Positions 8,540 to 16,105 of a stretch of 64,000 bases of DNA are shown here, piece by piece. A program made the translations under genes and the position numbers. Below the pieces are notes generated by a model. It saw only the letters and a program-made list of their open reading frames with translations, ran no database searches and had not been told where the DNA came from. Numbering within the stretch: the stretch's first letter is position 1; each line of letters begins with the position of its first letter. Source of the DNA: Actinophytocola xinjiangensis. GTDB taxonomy: Bacteria; Actinomycetota; Actinomycetes; Mycobacteriales; Pseudonocardiaceae. The stretch lies in assembly GCF_001921215.1 (NCBI RefSeq), contig NZ_MSIF01000002.1, positions 620,001-684,000 of the forward strand, in the 5' to 3' direction.

Positions 8540-10159
8540 GCCCGCCGCCACCTCGATCCGGCGGTTCGTGTGCACCGCCGCCAGCATGCGCCGGTCGTGG
8601 GTCACCAGCAGCAGCGTCCCCGGATAGTTCGCCAGCGCCGACTCCAACTGCTCGATCGCCGGCAGGTCGAGATGGTTCGTCGGCTCGTCGAGCACCAGCA
8701 GGTTCACCCCCCGCGCCTGCAACAGCGCCAGCGCCGCCCGGGTCCGCTCCCCGGGAGACAGGCCACCGGCCGCGCGCAGCACGTGCGCGGCGGTCAGCCC
8801 GAACTTCGCCAGCAGCGTGCGGATCTCGCTGGGCGCCCACTCGGGCAGCTCCGCCTCGAACCCGGCCAGCAGCGTCCGGTCGCCGGTGAACAGCCCCCGC
8901 GCCTGGTCGACCTCGCCGACCCGCACCCCCGGCCCGAGCGAGGCGTGTCCCCGCGTCAGCTCGACCCGGCCGAGCAGCGCCGCGAGCAGCGTCGACTTCC
9001 CCGCCCCGTTCGCCCCGGTGATCGCCACCTTGTCCGCCCAGTCGATCTGCAGGTCCACCGGCCCGAGGGTGAACCCGCCGCGCTCGACCACCGCGCCACG
9101 CAACGCGGCCACCACCGCCCCCGCCCTCGGCGCGGCGGCGATCTCCATCCGCAGCTCCCACTCCTTGCGCGGCTCCTCGACGACCTCCAGCCGCTCGATC
9201 AGCCGGTCGGTCTGGCGCGCCTTCGCCGCCTGCTTCTCGGTCGACTCGACCCGCTTGTTCCGGCCGATCTTGTCGTTGTCGGTCGCCTTGCGCCGGGCGT
9301 TGCGCACGCCCTTGTCCATCCACGCCCGCTGGGTCCGCGCCCGCAGCTCCAGCGACGCCTTGGTGTCGGCGAACTCCTCGTAGCGCTCACGCGCGTGCCG
9401 CCGGGCGACCGCCCGCTCGGCCAGGTACGACTCGTAGCCGCCGCCGTAGGTGTTCACCTGCCGCTGCGCCAGGTCCAGCTCCACCACCGAGGTGACCGTG
9501 CGGGCCAGGAACTCGCGGTCGTGACTGACCAGCACGGTCGCCGCCCGCAGCCCGGTGACGAACGCCTCCAACCGGTCAAGGCCGTCGAGGTCGAGGTCGT
9601 TGGTCGGCTCGTCGAGCAGGAACACGTCGTAGCGCGACAGCAGCAGCGAGGCCATCCCGGCGCGGGCGGCCTGCCCGCCGGACAGCGAGGTCATCGGCGC
9701 GTCCAGGTCGACGGTCAGGCCGAGTTCGGCGGCCGCGCCGGCCATCCGCTCGTCCAGGTCGGCGCCACCCAGCGCCAGCCAGCGCTCCAGGGCGGCCGCG
9801 TAGGTCTCGTCGGCGCCGTCGAGCCCGGCGGCCAGCGCCTCGGTCGTCTCGTCCAGCGCGGCCTGCGCGGCGGTGACCCCGGTGCGCCGGCCGAGGAACG
9901 CGCGCACCGTCTCGCCGGGCCGGCGGTCCGGCTCCTGGGGCAGGTAGCCGACGTTCGCCGACGGCGGGCTCAGCGAGACCACGCCCTCCTCCGGGGCGGT
10001 GACCCCGCCGAGCACCCGCAGCAGCGTCGACTTCCCGGCGCCGTTCGCGCCGACCAGCCCGACGACGTCGCCCGGCGCCACCACCAGGTCCAGTCCGGAG
10101 AACAGCACCCGGTCACCGAACCCGGCCGCCAGTCCCTTGGCCACCAGCGTCGTGGTCAC
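8522..10159 (-). CDS. ABC-F family ATP-binding protein
   Basis: 545-residue soluble protein with two ABC domains and no membrane segments, as in ABC-F ribosome-associated ATPases, including antibiotic ribosome-protection factors. Both Walker A motifs read GANGAGKSTLL, both signature and Walker B regions are intact (LSGGQAARAG with LLDEPTNDLDL; LSPGERTRAAL with LVLDEPTNHLDL). Between them lies a basic linker rich in K, R and E, the position of the P-site tRNA interaction motif. GTG start at 10159 overlaps the YchJ-like stop (GTGA). Whether it gives drug resistance cannot be told. Confidence 0.92.
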   Translation of the reverse strand: MTTTLVAKGLAAGFGDRVLFSGLDLVVAPGDVVGLVGANGAGKSTLLRVLGGVTAPEEGVVSLSPPSANVGYLPQEPDRRPGETVRAFLGRRTGVTAAQAALDETTEALAAGLDGADETYAAALERWLALGGADLDERMAGAAAELGLTVDLDAPMTSLSGGQAARAGMASLLLSRYDVFLLDEPTNDLDLDGLDRLEAFVTGLRAATVLVSHDREFLARTVTSVVELDLAQRQVNTYGGGYESYLAERAVARRHARERYEEFADTKASLELRARTQRAWMDKGVRNARRKATDNDKIGRNKRVESTEKQAAKARQTDRLIERLEVVEEPRKEWELRMEIAAAPRAGAVVAALRGAVVERGGFTLGPVDLQIDWADKVAITGANGAGKSTLLAALLGRVELTRGHASLGPGVRVGEVDQARGLFTGDRTLLAGFEAELPEWAPSEIRTLLAKFGLTAAHVLRAAGGLSPGERTRAALALLQARGVNLLVLDEPTNHLDLPAIEQLESALANYPGTLLLVTHDRRMLAAVHTNRRIEVAAGAVTQR

Positions 10160-10530
10160 GAGTGCACTCCGTCCACATAGACCCAGCGGCCGTCGTCACG
10201 GCGGAAGCGGGACCGTTCGTGCAGGACACCCGCGCGGCCGCCCTGACGGTAGTGCGCGCGGAACTCGACCGTCCCCTCGGCGTGCAGCAGGCCCCCGCCG
10301 ACCGTGTCGACGATCTCCAGCCGCTGCCAGCGCTGGTCAGGGTCGAGCGTCACGGTCGCCGGTCGGGTGCTCGGGTCCCAGGTCAGCAACAGGTACGTGA
10401 CATCACCGACGGCGAACGCGCTGTAACGCGAACGCATCAACGCCACCGCCGTCGGTGCCGTGATGGCGCCGGAATGCAGGCGGCCACAGCATTCCTCGAA
10501 CGGCTGGACCGTTCCACAGGGGCAGTTCAC
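10156..10530 (-). CDS. YchJ family protein (SEC-C zinc motif)
   Basis: 124 residues. It begins with a SEC-C-type cysteine cluster CPCGTVQPFEECC, then the YchJ core (MRSRYSAFAVGDVTYLL and an NTF2-like C-terminal part ending DDGRWVYVDG). Function unknown in the family. I chose the GTG at 10530 because family members start just before CPCG; an ATG at 10578 would add 16 unconserved residues and overlap the upstream gene by 38 bases. Third from the end of the minus-strand operon. Confidence 0.85.
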   Translation of the reverse strand: MNCPCGTVQPFEECCGRLHSGAITAPTAVALMRSRYSAFAVGDVTYLLLTWDPSTRPATVTLDPDQRWQRLEIVDTVGGGLLHAEGTVEFRAHYRQGGRAGVLHERSRFRRDDGRWVYVDGVHS

Positions 10531-10540
10531 GCTCCCATTG

Positions 10541-11425
10541 TCACGGTTTCCGTCCGACGCCCGCCCAGAGGCCGGCATGACTGGGTGACGGGAACGTGAT
10601 GGTACGGACCGTCGGGCCGGTCTCCTCGGGATGCCACTCGGGCGTCCAGCTCCAGCCGGGGTCGAGCATCGGCCAGCCGTCGAGCAGCGCGCTGATCTCC
10701 GCGCGGCTGCGGAAGATCAGGTCGCTGCTGCTGGCCAGGTCGTAGGAGCGTTTCAGCTCGGTGAAGCTCTCGGCCAGGTCGGGCGGCACACCGTCCTGGG
10801 TGGCGTGCGAGATCGCGATCAGCGACCCCGAGGGCAGCAGCTCGCGGAACCGGGCGACCGACTCCGCGCCGACGTCGGCGCCGTGGCGGCCCGGCTGGTG
10901 CACGTGCAGCACGGCGATCAGCAGCACCGCCACCGGCGCGTGCGGGTCCAGCAGTTCGGTGTCCAGGGCCTGTTCCCAGACGTCGTCCGGCTCGCGCAGG
11001 TCGGCGGTGATCACCGCGTGCCGGTGCGGGTCGCCCTCCTGGTCGAGCAGGATCTCCGCGTGGGCGACGGCGACCGGCTCGTTGTCCACGTACACCACGC
11101 GGGTGTCCGGGCGGCGGCACTCGGCGCGGCTCAGCTCGTCGCAGACCTCGTGGGTGTTGCCCTCGGTCGGCACGCCGGCGCCGATGTCGAGGAACTGCCG
11201 CACGCCGTGCCGCGCGAGGTGACGCACGACGCGGTTGAGGAACATCCGGTTGGCCAGCGCGATGTCGCGCAGCAGCGGGAAGGTCTTCAGCACGCCGTCG
11301 GCGAACTCGCGGTCGACCGCCCAGTTGGTCTTGCCGCCGAGGTAGTAGTCATAGATCCGGGCGACGCTCGGCCGTTCCAGATCGACACCGGCCGGTGGGG
11401 TCGGACCGGAATTGACTCCAGGCAT
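10541..11425 (-). CDS. SAM-dependent methyltransferase, DUF574/Methyltransf_19 family
   Basis: 294 residues. Family hallmarks: ERPSVARIYDYYLGGKTNW at the N-terminus, ANRMFLNRVVRHLA, the SAM-binding FLDIGAGVPTEGNTH, and VVYVDNEP. Very common in actinomycetes; substrates mostly unknown. The ATG at 11425 has AAGGAAGG six bases upstream and is preferred to the ATG at 11449, which overlaps the preceding stop (ATGA) but lacks a ribosome site. Two paralogues occur at 33.4-35.3 kb. Confidence 0.92.
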   Translation of the reverse strand: MPGVNSGPTPPAGVDLERPSVARIYDYYLGGKTNWAVDREFADGVLKTFPLLRDIALANRMFLNRVVRHLARHGVRQFLDIGAGVPTEGNTHEVCDELSRAECRRPDTRVVYVDNEPVAVAHAEILLDQEGDPHRHAVITADLREPDDVWEQALDTELLDPHAPVAVLLIAVLHVHQPGRHGADVGAESVARFRELLPSGSLIAISHATQDGVPPDLAESFTELKRSYDLASSSDLIFRSRAEISALLDGWPMLDPGWSWTPEWHPEETGPTVRTITFPSPSHAGLWAGVGRKP

Positions 11426-11445
11426 AACTCGCCTTCCTTGGCGTG

Positions 11446-12306
11446 TCATTGGGAGGTGTTCGACCAGGCCACCCGGGCCTCGTCGACCAGGTTCTCCAGG
11501 AATTTCCTGCTGTCCTCGACGGTGAGTGCGGCGCTGCGCAGTCGATTCCAGTAGAGCACGCGGTCGGCGACGGGTTTCGCCGCCCGGAACATTCGCCCCT
11601 CGGTGGCGTACTCGACGTAGGCCACGTCCTTTTCCTGGCCGGCGAAGCGCAGGACGGTGAAGTCGGCGTCGAGGTAGGGAATGTCGGCGTCGAAGGTCAG
11701 GATCTGGATCGAGACGCGCTCGTGCCGGCGGCCCAGTCGCAGCAGGTGTTCGGCCTGGTCGATGACCCGGGACGGGGTGCGTCCGCCGGGCATGCGGTGC
11801 AGCGAGGACTCGCTGAGCAGCGCGCGGTAGTGGGGCGGGTCGTCGGCGGTGAACATCCTGGCGCGTTCCTGCCAGTCGAACAGCAGTGACGTGAGATCGG
11901 CGGATTCACCGGATCGTGTGAACTGCATGAGCATGTACGGCTCGGACTGGAGCGGCCGGGGGATGCGTTCGCTGTGCAGCGCGAGGATCTCGCTGGCCTG
12001 TTGTTCGAGTTCGAGCAGCCGCAGGTAGGAGGGGCTGGGCCGGGTGTCGGCCGGGTGGCCGGGGCCGGCGGAGACCGCCAGCGACCTGATCCGGCTCGCC
12101 GTGTCCTCGCTGGTGCCGTAGATCTGCAGGAGCTGGTTGAGGTCCTTCGGGCTGATGGCGCAGTGCGTCGTCTCGATCTTGTTGATCTTGCCCTGGCGGC
12201 AGCCGAGAGCGGCCGCGGCCAGGGCCTGGGTCAGGCCGGCGTCCCGGCGCGCCTCACGCAGGGCAGCGCCGAGTCTGGTGCGGCGCGCACCGAGCCTGCC
12301 TGTCAT
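11446..12306 (-). CDS. XRE family regulator with DUF5753 (WhiJ/Scr1-like)
   Basis: 286 residues. Helix-turn-helix at about residues 12-60 (LREARRDAGLTQALAAAALG, QGKINKIE), followed by the DUF5753 sensing region (EQQASEILALHSERIPRPLQ, LRFAGQEKDVAYVEY). In Streptomyces such regulators act in pairs with a DUF397 protein, in developmental control (WhiJ system) or toxin-antitoxin-like fashion. Here the DUF397 gene lies seven bases upstream in the same operon. Confidence 0.92.
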   Translation of the reverse strand: MTGRLGARRTRLGAALREARRDAGLTQALAAAALGCRQGKINKIETTHCAISPKDLNQLLQIYGTSEDTASRIRSLAVSAGPGHPADTRPSPSYLRLLELEQQASEILALHSERIPRPLQSEPYMLMQFTRSGESADLTSLLFDWQERARMFTADDPPHYRALLSESSLHRMPGGRTPSRVIDQAEHLLRLGRRHERVSIQILTFDADIPYLDADFTVLRFAGQEKDVAYVEYATEGRMFRAAKPVADRVLYWNRLRSAALTVEDSRKFLENLVDEARVAWSNTSQ

Positions 12307-12313
12307 GATCCAC

Positions 12314-12499
12314 CTATCGAACGAGTCCCGTCACGAAAGCGGTCCATCGCTCGCAGCCGAACTTCAGCGGTACCGCGTCGACGTTCTTCGAGTCCCGCAC
12401 TCCGACGGAGTTGGCGTCGAACCTGATTTCTACACAGTTGTTGTGCGGAGTGCAACGACTCGATCGTGCCCACGAGGTGGCGAAGGCGCCCAGTCTCAT
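12314..12499 (-). CDS. DUF397 domain-containing protein
   Basis: 61-residue small protein made almost entirely of the DUF397 domain (WARSSRCTPHNNCVEI, VGVRDSKN, FGCERWTAFVTGL). Partner of the adjacent XRE/DUF5753 regulator, thought in this family to modulate its DNA binding. ATG at 12499 has AGGAG six bases upstream; a TTG two codons earlier is less likely. First gene of a five-gene operon running to the ABC-F gene. Confidence 0.88.
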   Translation of the reverse strand: MRLGAFATSWARSSRCTPHNNCVEIRFDANSVGVRDSKNVDAVPLKFGCERWTAFVTGLVR

Positions 12500-12550
12500 G
12501 ATCAACTCCTGGTGTCCGGATTAATCGTGATACGGCGGTAATGGGATACC

Positions 12551-12574
12551 CGGCGAGCGGGAAACAGCTCGCCG
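12551..12574 (-). terminator. Hairpin downstream of TetR-like gene
   Basis: CGGCGAGC at 12551-12558 and GCTCGCCG at 12567-12574, perfect 8-base arms with loop GGGAAACA. It lies between the end of the TetR-like gene and the start of the DUF397 operon on the same strand, so it probably separates the two units. Confidence 0.6.
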
Positions 12575-12608
12575 AGAAATGCGCTGGGGAAGCGGTAACG
12601 GGCTGGGG

Positions 12609-13361
12609 TCAGCCCCGGGCGAGCCGGTCGAGCGCGGCCCGGCCGGGACGGCCGGTCAGGTCCCAGTCCACCGCGCCGAGCAGGAACGCGATGATGGCGT
12701 CGGCCAGAATGCTGGCGCCCTTCCACCGGAAGCTGGCGTAGTCGTCGGGGTGGACCCGGTGCCGCAGCAGGAAACCGTCGAGCAGAGCCTGGAGAACGGC
12801 GGCCATCCGCTTGAACGTCCACTCAGGACGCATGACCAGGTCGAGCCCGTCGGCCAGGCTGCGGTACAGCTCCAGCCACACCCGCGTCGCCGGGCGGGAG
12901 TTGGGTAACAGCGCGTCGGCGAGCTGCGGGTCCCGGGGCAGCAGCGGCCCGAGGTGCAGGATGAGGTAACTCCTCGGGTGCCGGGTCAACTCGGCCAGCA
13001 GATCGTCCGCGGCGCCGGAGATCAGCCGGGACACCGAGTTCGCCGGTGCGGGGACCAACTCCTCCTGCTCGCGCAGCAGCGTGTACACCACCGCGTCCGG
13101 CAGGAACTCCGCGCGCGTGGGCCACCGGCTGAAGAACGCCCGCCGGCTCGCGCTCTCTCCCGTCCACGACTGCGCCAGCCGAATGACGTCCTCGGCCTGC
13201 AACCAGTCCAGCGCCATCGGGAACCGGACGTGGCGCAGGCGCCGGGACTGCGCCGGGCGTATCGGCTCCTCCTGCAGGTATGCCTCGATCAGTTCGGCCG
13301 CCACGGCGAGAAAGTGCTGTGCCGTGGCATCGTGGCGCGAGGGAAGCGTTCGCATACCCAC
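12609..13361 (-). CDS. TetR-like transcriptional regulator
   Basis: About 250 residues. A segment like the TetR recognition helix and following turn (ASRRAFFSRWPTRAEFLPDA) occurs near residue 80, preceded by about 60 extra N-terminal residues, and the all-helical C-terminal part is of TetR size. The DNA-binding region is divergent, so the call is tentative. GTG at 13361 with GGAGGA eight bases upstream is preferred; an ATG two codons later is possible. Divergent from the alpha/beta hydrolase gene, a possible target. Confidence 0.55.
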   Translation of the reverse strand: MGMRTLPSRHDATAQHFLAVAAELIEAYLQEEPIRPAQSRRLRHVRFPMALDWLQAEDVIRLAQSWTGESASRRAFFSRWPTRAEFLPDAVVYTLLREQEELVPAPANSVSRLISGAADDLLAELTRHPRSYLILHLGPLLPRDPQLADALLPNSRPATRVWLELYRSLADGLDLVMRPEWTFKRMAAVLQALLDGFLLRHRVHPDDYASFRWKGASILADAIIAFLLGAVDWDLTGRPGRAALDRLARG

Positions 13362-13538
13362 GATGGCGTTCCTCCAGGGGCACGTGGACACGACAAGTGT
13401 GGCCGCACAAGGAGATCGAACGCTGCCCGGCAGAAGAGTGACGCGGGTTACTCACTCTCGGTGATGGTTCGGGGCTGTTCCGGCGACCTCGTTCGGCGGC
13501 CGGTCGCGGGTGTCGGTGCTCGCTCATAGGGTGCCGCC

Positions 13539-14267
13539 ATGACCAACTACGTGCTCATTCCCGGTTACTGGCTCGGCGGATGGGCGTGGCGCCCGGTGGC
13601 GCGGATCCTGCGTTCGGCCGGCCACGAGGTGTATCCGGTGAGTCTCACCGGAATGGCCGAGCGCGTCCACCTTTCCGGCCCAGAGGTGGGTCTGGAGACC
13701 CAGGTGACCGACGTGCTCAACCTGCTGCGCTACGAGGACCTGACCGACGTGGTGCTCGTCGGCCACAGCTACGCCGGGGCGACGCTCGTCAGTTCGGTGG
13801 CCGACCGGATGCCCGAGCGGATCGCGGAACTCGTGTTCGTCGACTCCGGCCCGCTGCCCGACGGCATGGCGATGTCCGGCTTCGACCCGGACGAGCACGC
13901 CGCCAACGCCGCCCTCGTCGAGTCGGCCGGTGACGGCTGGCGCCTGCCGCCACCGCCGTGGGCCGAAATGGCGGCGGCGGTCCCCGACCTCGACCCCGGC
14001 GTCGTCGACCTGCTCACCGACCGCTCGGTCCCCCAACCGTGGGCGACGGTGCTCGACCCGGTGTCGTTGACCGGGGCGTGGGAGTCGTTGCCGCGCCTGG
14101 GGGTGCTGTGCGAGTTCACCGAGGAGCGCGCGCGGGCGATGGCCCCGGTGTTCCCGCCGTTCCGGCACATGGCCGACGAGCAGTGGCGTTACGTGGAGTT
14201 GCCGACCTGGCACTGGCCGATGCTCAGCGAACCGGCGGCCCTGGCCGAGATTCTCCTGAAGGCCTGA
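13539..14267 (+). CDS. Alpha/beta hydrolase (plant methylesterase/hydroxynitrile-lyase-like)
   Basis: 242 residues. N-terminal VLIPGYWLGGWAW gives the oxyanion region, VLVGHSYAG the nucleophile elbow (Ser in GHSYA), and the last helix carries the catalytic His in LPTWHWPM. This small-ester subgroup acts on methyl esters or similar small acyl substrates in the cytoplasm. No signal peptide. Its divergent neighbour is a TetR-like regulator. The substrate is not predictable. Confidence 0.88.
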   Translation: MTNYVLIPGYWLGGWAWRPVARILRSAGHEVYPVSLTGMAERVHLSGPEVGLETQVTDVLNLLRYEDLTDVVLVGHSYAGATLVSSVADRMPERIAELVFVDSGPLPDGMAMSGFDPDEHAANAALVESAGDGWRLPPPPWAEMAAAVPDLDPGVVDLLTDRSVPQPWATVLDPVSLTGAWESLPRLGVLCEFTEERARAMAPVFPPFRHMADEQWRYVELPTWHWPMLSEPAALAEILLKA

Positions 14268-14338
14268 GAAAACGGGAACTTCCGCCTCGCGGCGTTCGTA
14301 TCGAAGAGTGGATCACGCCCGAGCCGGAGGAGAAACCC

Positions 14339-15814
14339 ATGGTGCGCCTGGTCGCGACGGTAGCGGTGGCGGGGGCGGCCGTCGCGGTGGCGCTCCCCGG
14401 AGGGCCTGTTCGCCCGGTTCGTCCGGACCTGTCGATGCTGGCCGGCGCGGCCGTGTTGGCGGTGGTCGCGGTCCTGACCTACGTCGACCGCGCGTCCGCG
14501 AGGGTGGCGGCGGCCGCGCTGGCCACCGTGGCGCTGGGCTGGTCGGGCTACCTGGTGTTCTCCGACCTGTCCAGCGGCCTGCCCGGCCCGTCGACCGCGG
14601 TCCTCGCGGTAGCGGCCCTGGCCGCCGCGGCCGGCACCGTCGCCGACGCCCTGCGCCCGGTCCGCCTGTCCTTCGCCGCGCCGCTGATCGTCGTCCTGAC
14701 CGCCGTCGCCGTCGCCGCGGGACTGCTGGCGCCCCGATTACCGGTCCGCGCGAGCGAGACCGAGGCGGTCGACCCGCCCGCGCTCGCGCGGGAACCAGGA
14801 GAACAACGCTGGTCGTGGCGTACCCCCGACGCGGTCCTGGGCGTGGTCGCCGCCGGCGCCGGCGTGGTGGTGGCCGTCGAGGGCGGCGAACTGACCGCGC
14901 TCGACGGATCCAGCGGCGCCGTGCGCTGGCGCTACGCCCGCCCCGGATCCGTGGTCGGTGCGCTGTCGTCCACACCGGACCGGACCGCCGTGGCCGCCAC
15001 GTTCCTCCCCGGCGGCCGAACCACCGGCGTGGCGCTGTTGGTGGTCCTGGACGCGATCACCGGCTCCGTCCACAGGGAGTCCATCGTGGACTCGCTGAGG
15101 ACGTTGAGCCCGACCAACACCGCCCTCCCCGACCGTGGCACCGAAAACCGTGTGCGGGCAACGGACCTGCGCACCGGCGACCCCCTGTGGACCTGGTCCC
15201 CGCCCCAAGGCTGCGAACTCCCACCAACCCTGCCCCCCGCCGGTGTGGACGTGGTCCTGGCCCCCCTGCGCTGCGCCACCCACACCCGCCTGGTGGCCCT
15301 GGACGACCGAACCGGCACCCCCCGCTGGGAAAGCCCGTCCGACCCCGAGATGACGGTCAACCCCGACGGCACCCTGCTCACCACACGTGATGTCGTCCTC
15401 CACACCCGAGACGGTTCCGAACTGACCCGGGTGGACCGCCGGATCGATGTCACCGCCGGCACCCACCCCCTGCTGACCGGCGCCGCCACCGACGAGATAG
15501 GCCCGGAAGTCGTCGACCCCACCACCGGCGACCGCACCGAACTGCCCAGGATCACCTGCGACCACCCGCGTGCCGACACCACCACCGCCTCCGCCTACCT
15601 GAGACTCTGCGACGAGGACGCGCAGGCAACCCTCACCTGGCAGAACACCACCGGTGACAGCCAGGTCAGCCGAACACCCCTGGACTGGGGCCCGTCAACC
15701 TCACCCACGGCAAGGATGCTCGGCGGCCGGGTCCACGCCCTGATCCTCCCGTCCCCCGGGGCGATCGTCGTGGCGCGCGCAGGCGACCTGACCGTCACCG
15801 GCTACCCCGACTAG
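14339..15814 (+). CDS. Membrane-anchored PQQ-like beta-propeller protein
   Basis: 491 residues. Four or five hydrophobic segments in the first 150 residues (for example LAGAAVLAVVAVLTYV and APLIVVLTAVAVAAGLLAP), followed by an extracytoplasmic part with PQQ-like blades: LTALDGSSGAVRWRYARPG, LRTGDPLWTWSPP, ALDDRTGTPRWE. Such propellers are usually structural or ligand-binding; no catalytic residues are evident. ATG at 14339 follows GGAGGAG. Gene stands alone. Confidence 0.75.
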   Translation: MVRLVATVAVAGAAVAVALPGGPVRPVRPDLSMLAGAAVLAVVAVLTYVDRASARVAAAALATVALGWSGYLVFSDLSSGLPGPSTAVLAVAALAAAAGTVADALRPVRLSFAAPLIVVLTAVAVAAGLLAPRLPVRASETEAVDPPALAREPGEQRWSWRTPDAVLGVVAAGAGVVVAVEGGELTALDGSSGAVRWRYARPGSVVGALSSTPDRTAVAATFLPGGRTTGVALLVVLDAITGSVHRESIVDSLRTLSPTNTALPDRGTENRVRATDLRTGDPLWTWSPPQGCELPPTLPPAGVDVVLAPLRCATHTRLVALDDRTGTPRWESPSDPEMTVNPDGTLLTTRDVVLHTRDGSELTRVDRRIDVTAGTHPLLTGAATDEIGPEVVDPTTGDRTELPRITCDHPRADTTTASAYLRLCDEDAQATLTWQNTTGDSQVSRTPLDWGPSTSPTARMLGGRVHALILPSPGAIVVARAGDLTVTGYPD

Positions 15815-16024
15815 CTCGCGTACCTGCCGAGAACGTGGCATCGGTAGGAGATCCCGCCGTCACGTCCGTCGACGTGCAGACCTGACCAGCGACGTCATGT
15901 CGACCGGACAGGACCGGAAACCCCTGCCTGCCCCACCCTCCCGCCGGACGGGACACAGGTCCGCCACAGACCGGACCCATGAGTGCGAATGCGAACACCG
16001 CTGCCCACACCCTTCCGCCGCCGC

Positions 16025-16063
16025 CAAGGGGGACCCCTTGTCTTGAGGATAGCCAAGGGGACC
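16025..16063. terminator. Alternative hairpins in convergent gap
   Basis: The 291-base gap between converging genes contains CAAGGGG/CCCCTTG (16025-16040, two-base centre). It also contains a second possible stem in which the CCCCTTG segment pairs instead with CAAGGGGACC at 16054-16063 across a 13-base loop. The two structures exclude each other. Probably a bidirectional terminator; the rest of the gap holds nothing recognisable. Confidence 0.5.
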
Positions 16064-16105
16064 GACGGTTCTGGGGGATGGCGGTGGGTTGTCCACAGGT
16101 GGGTG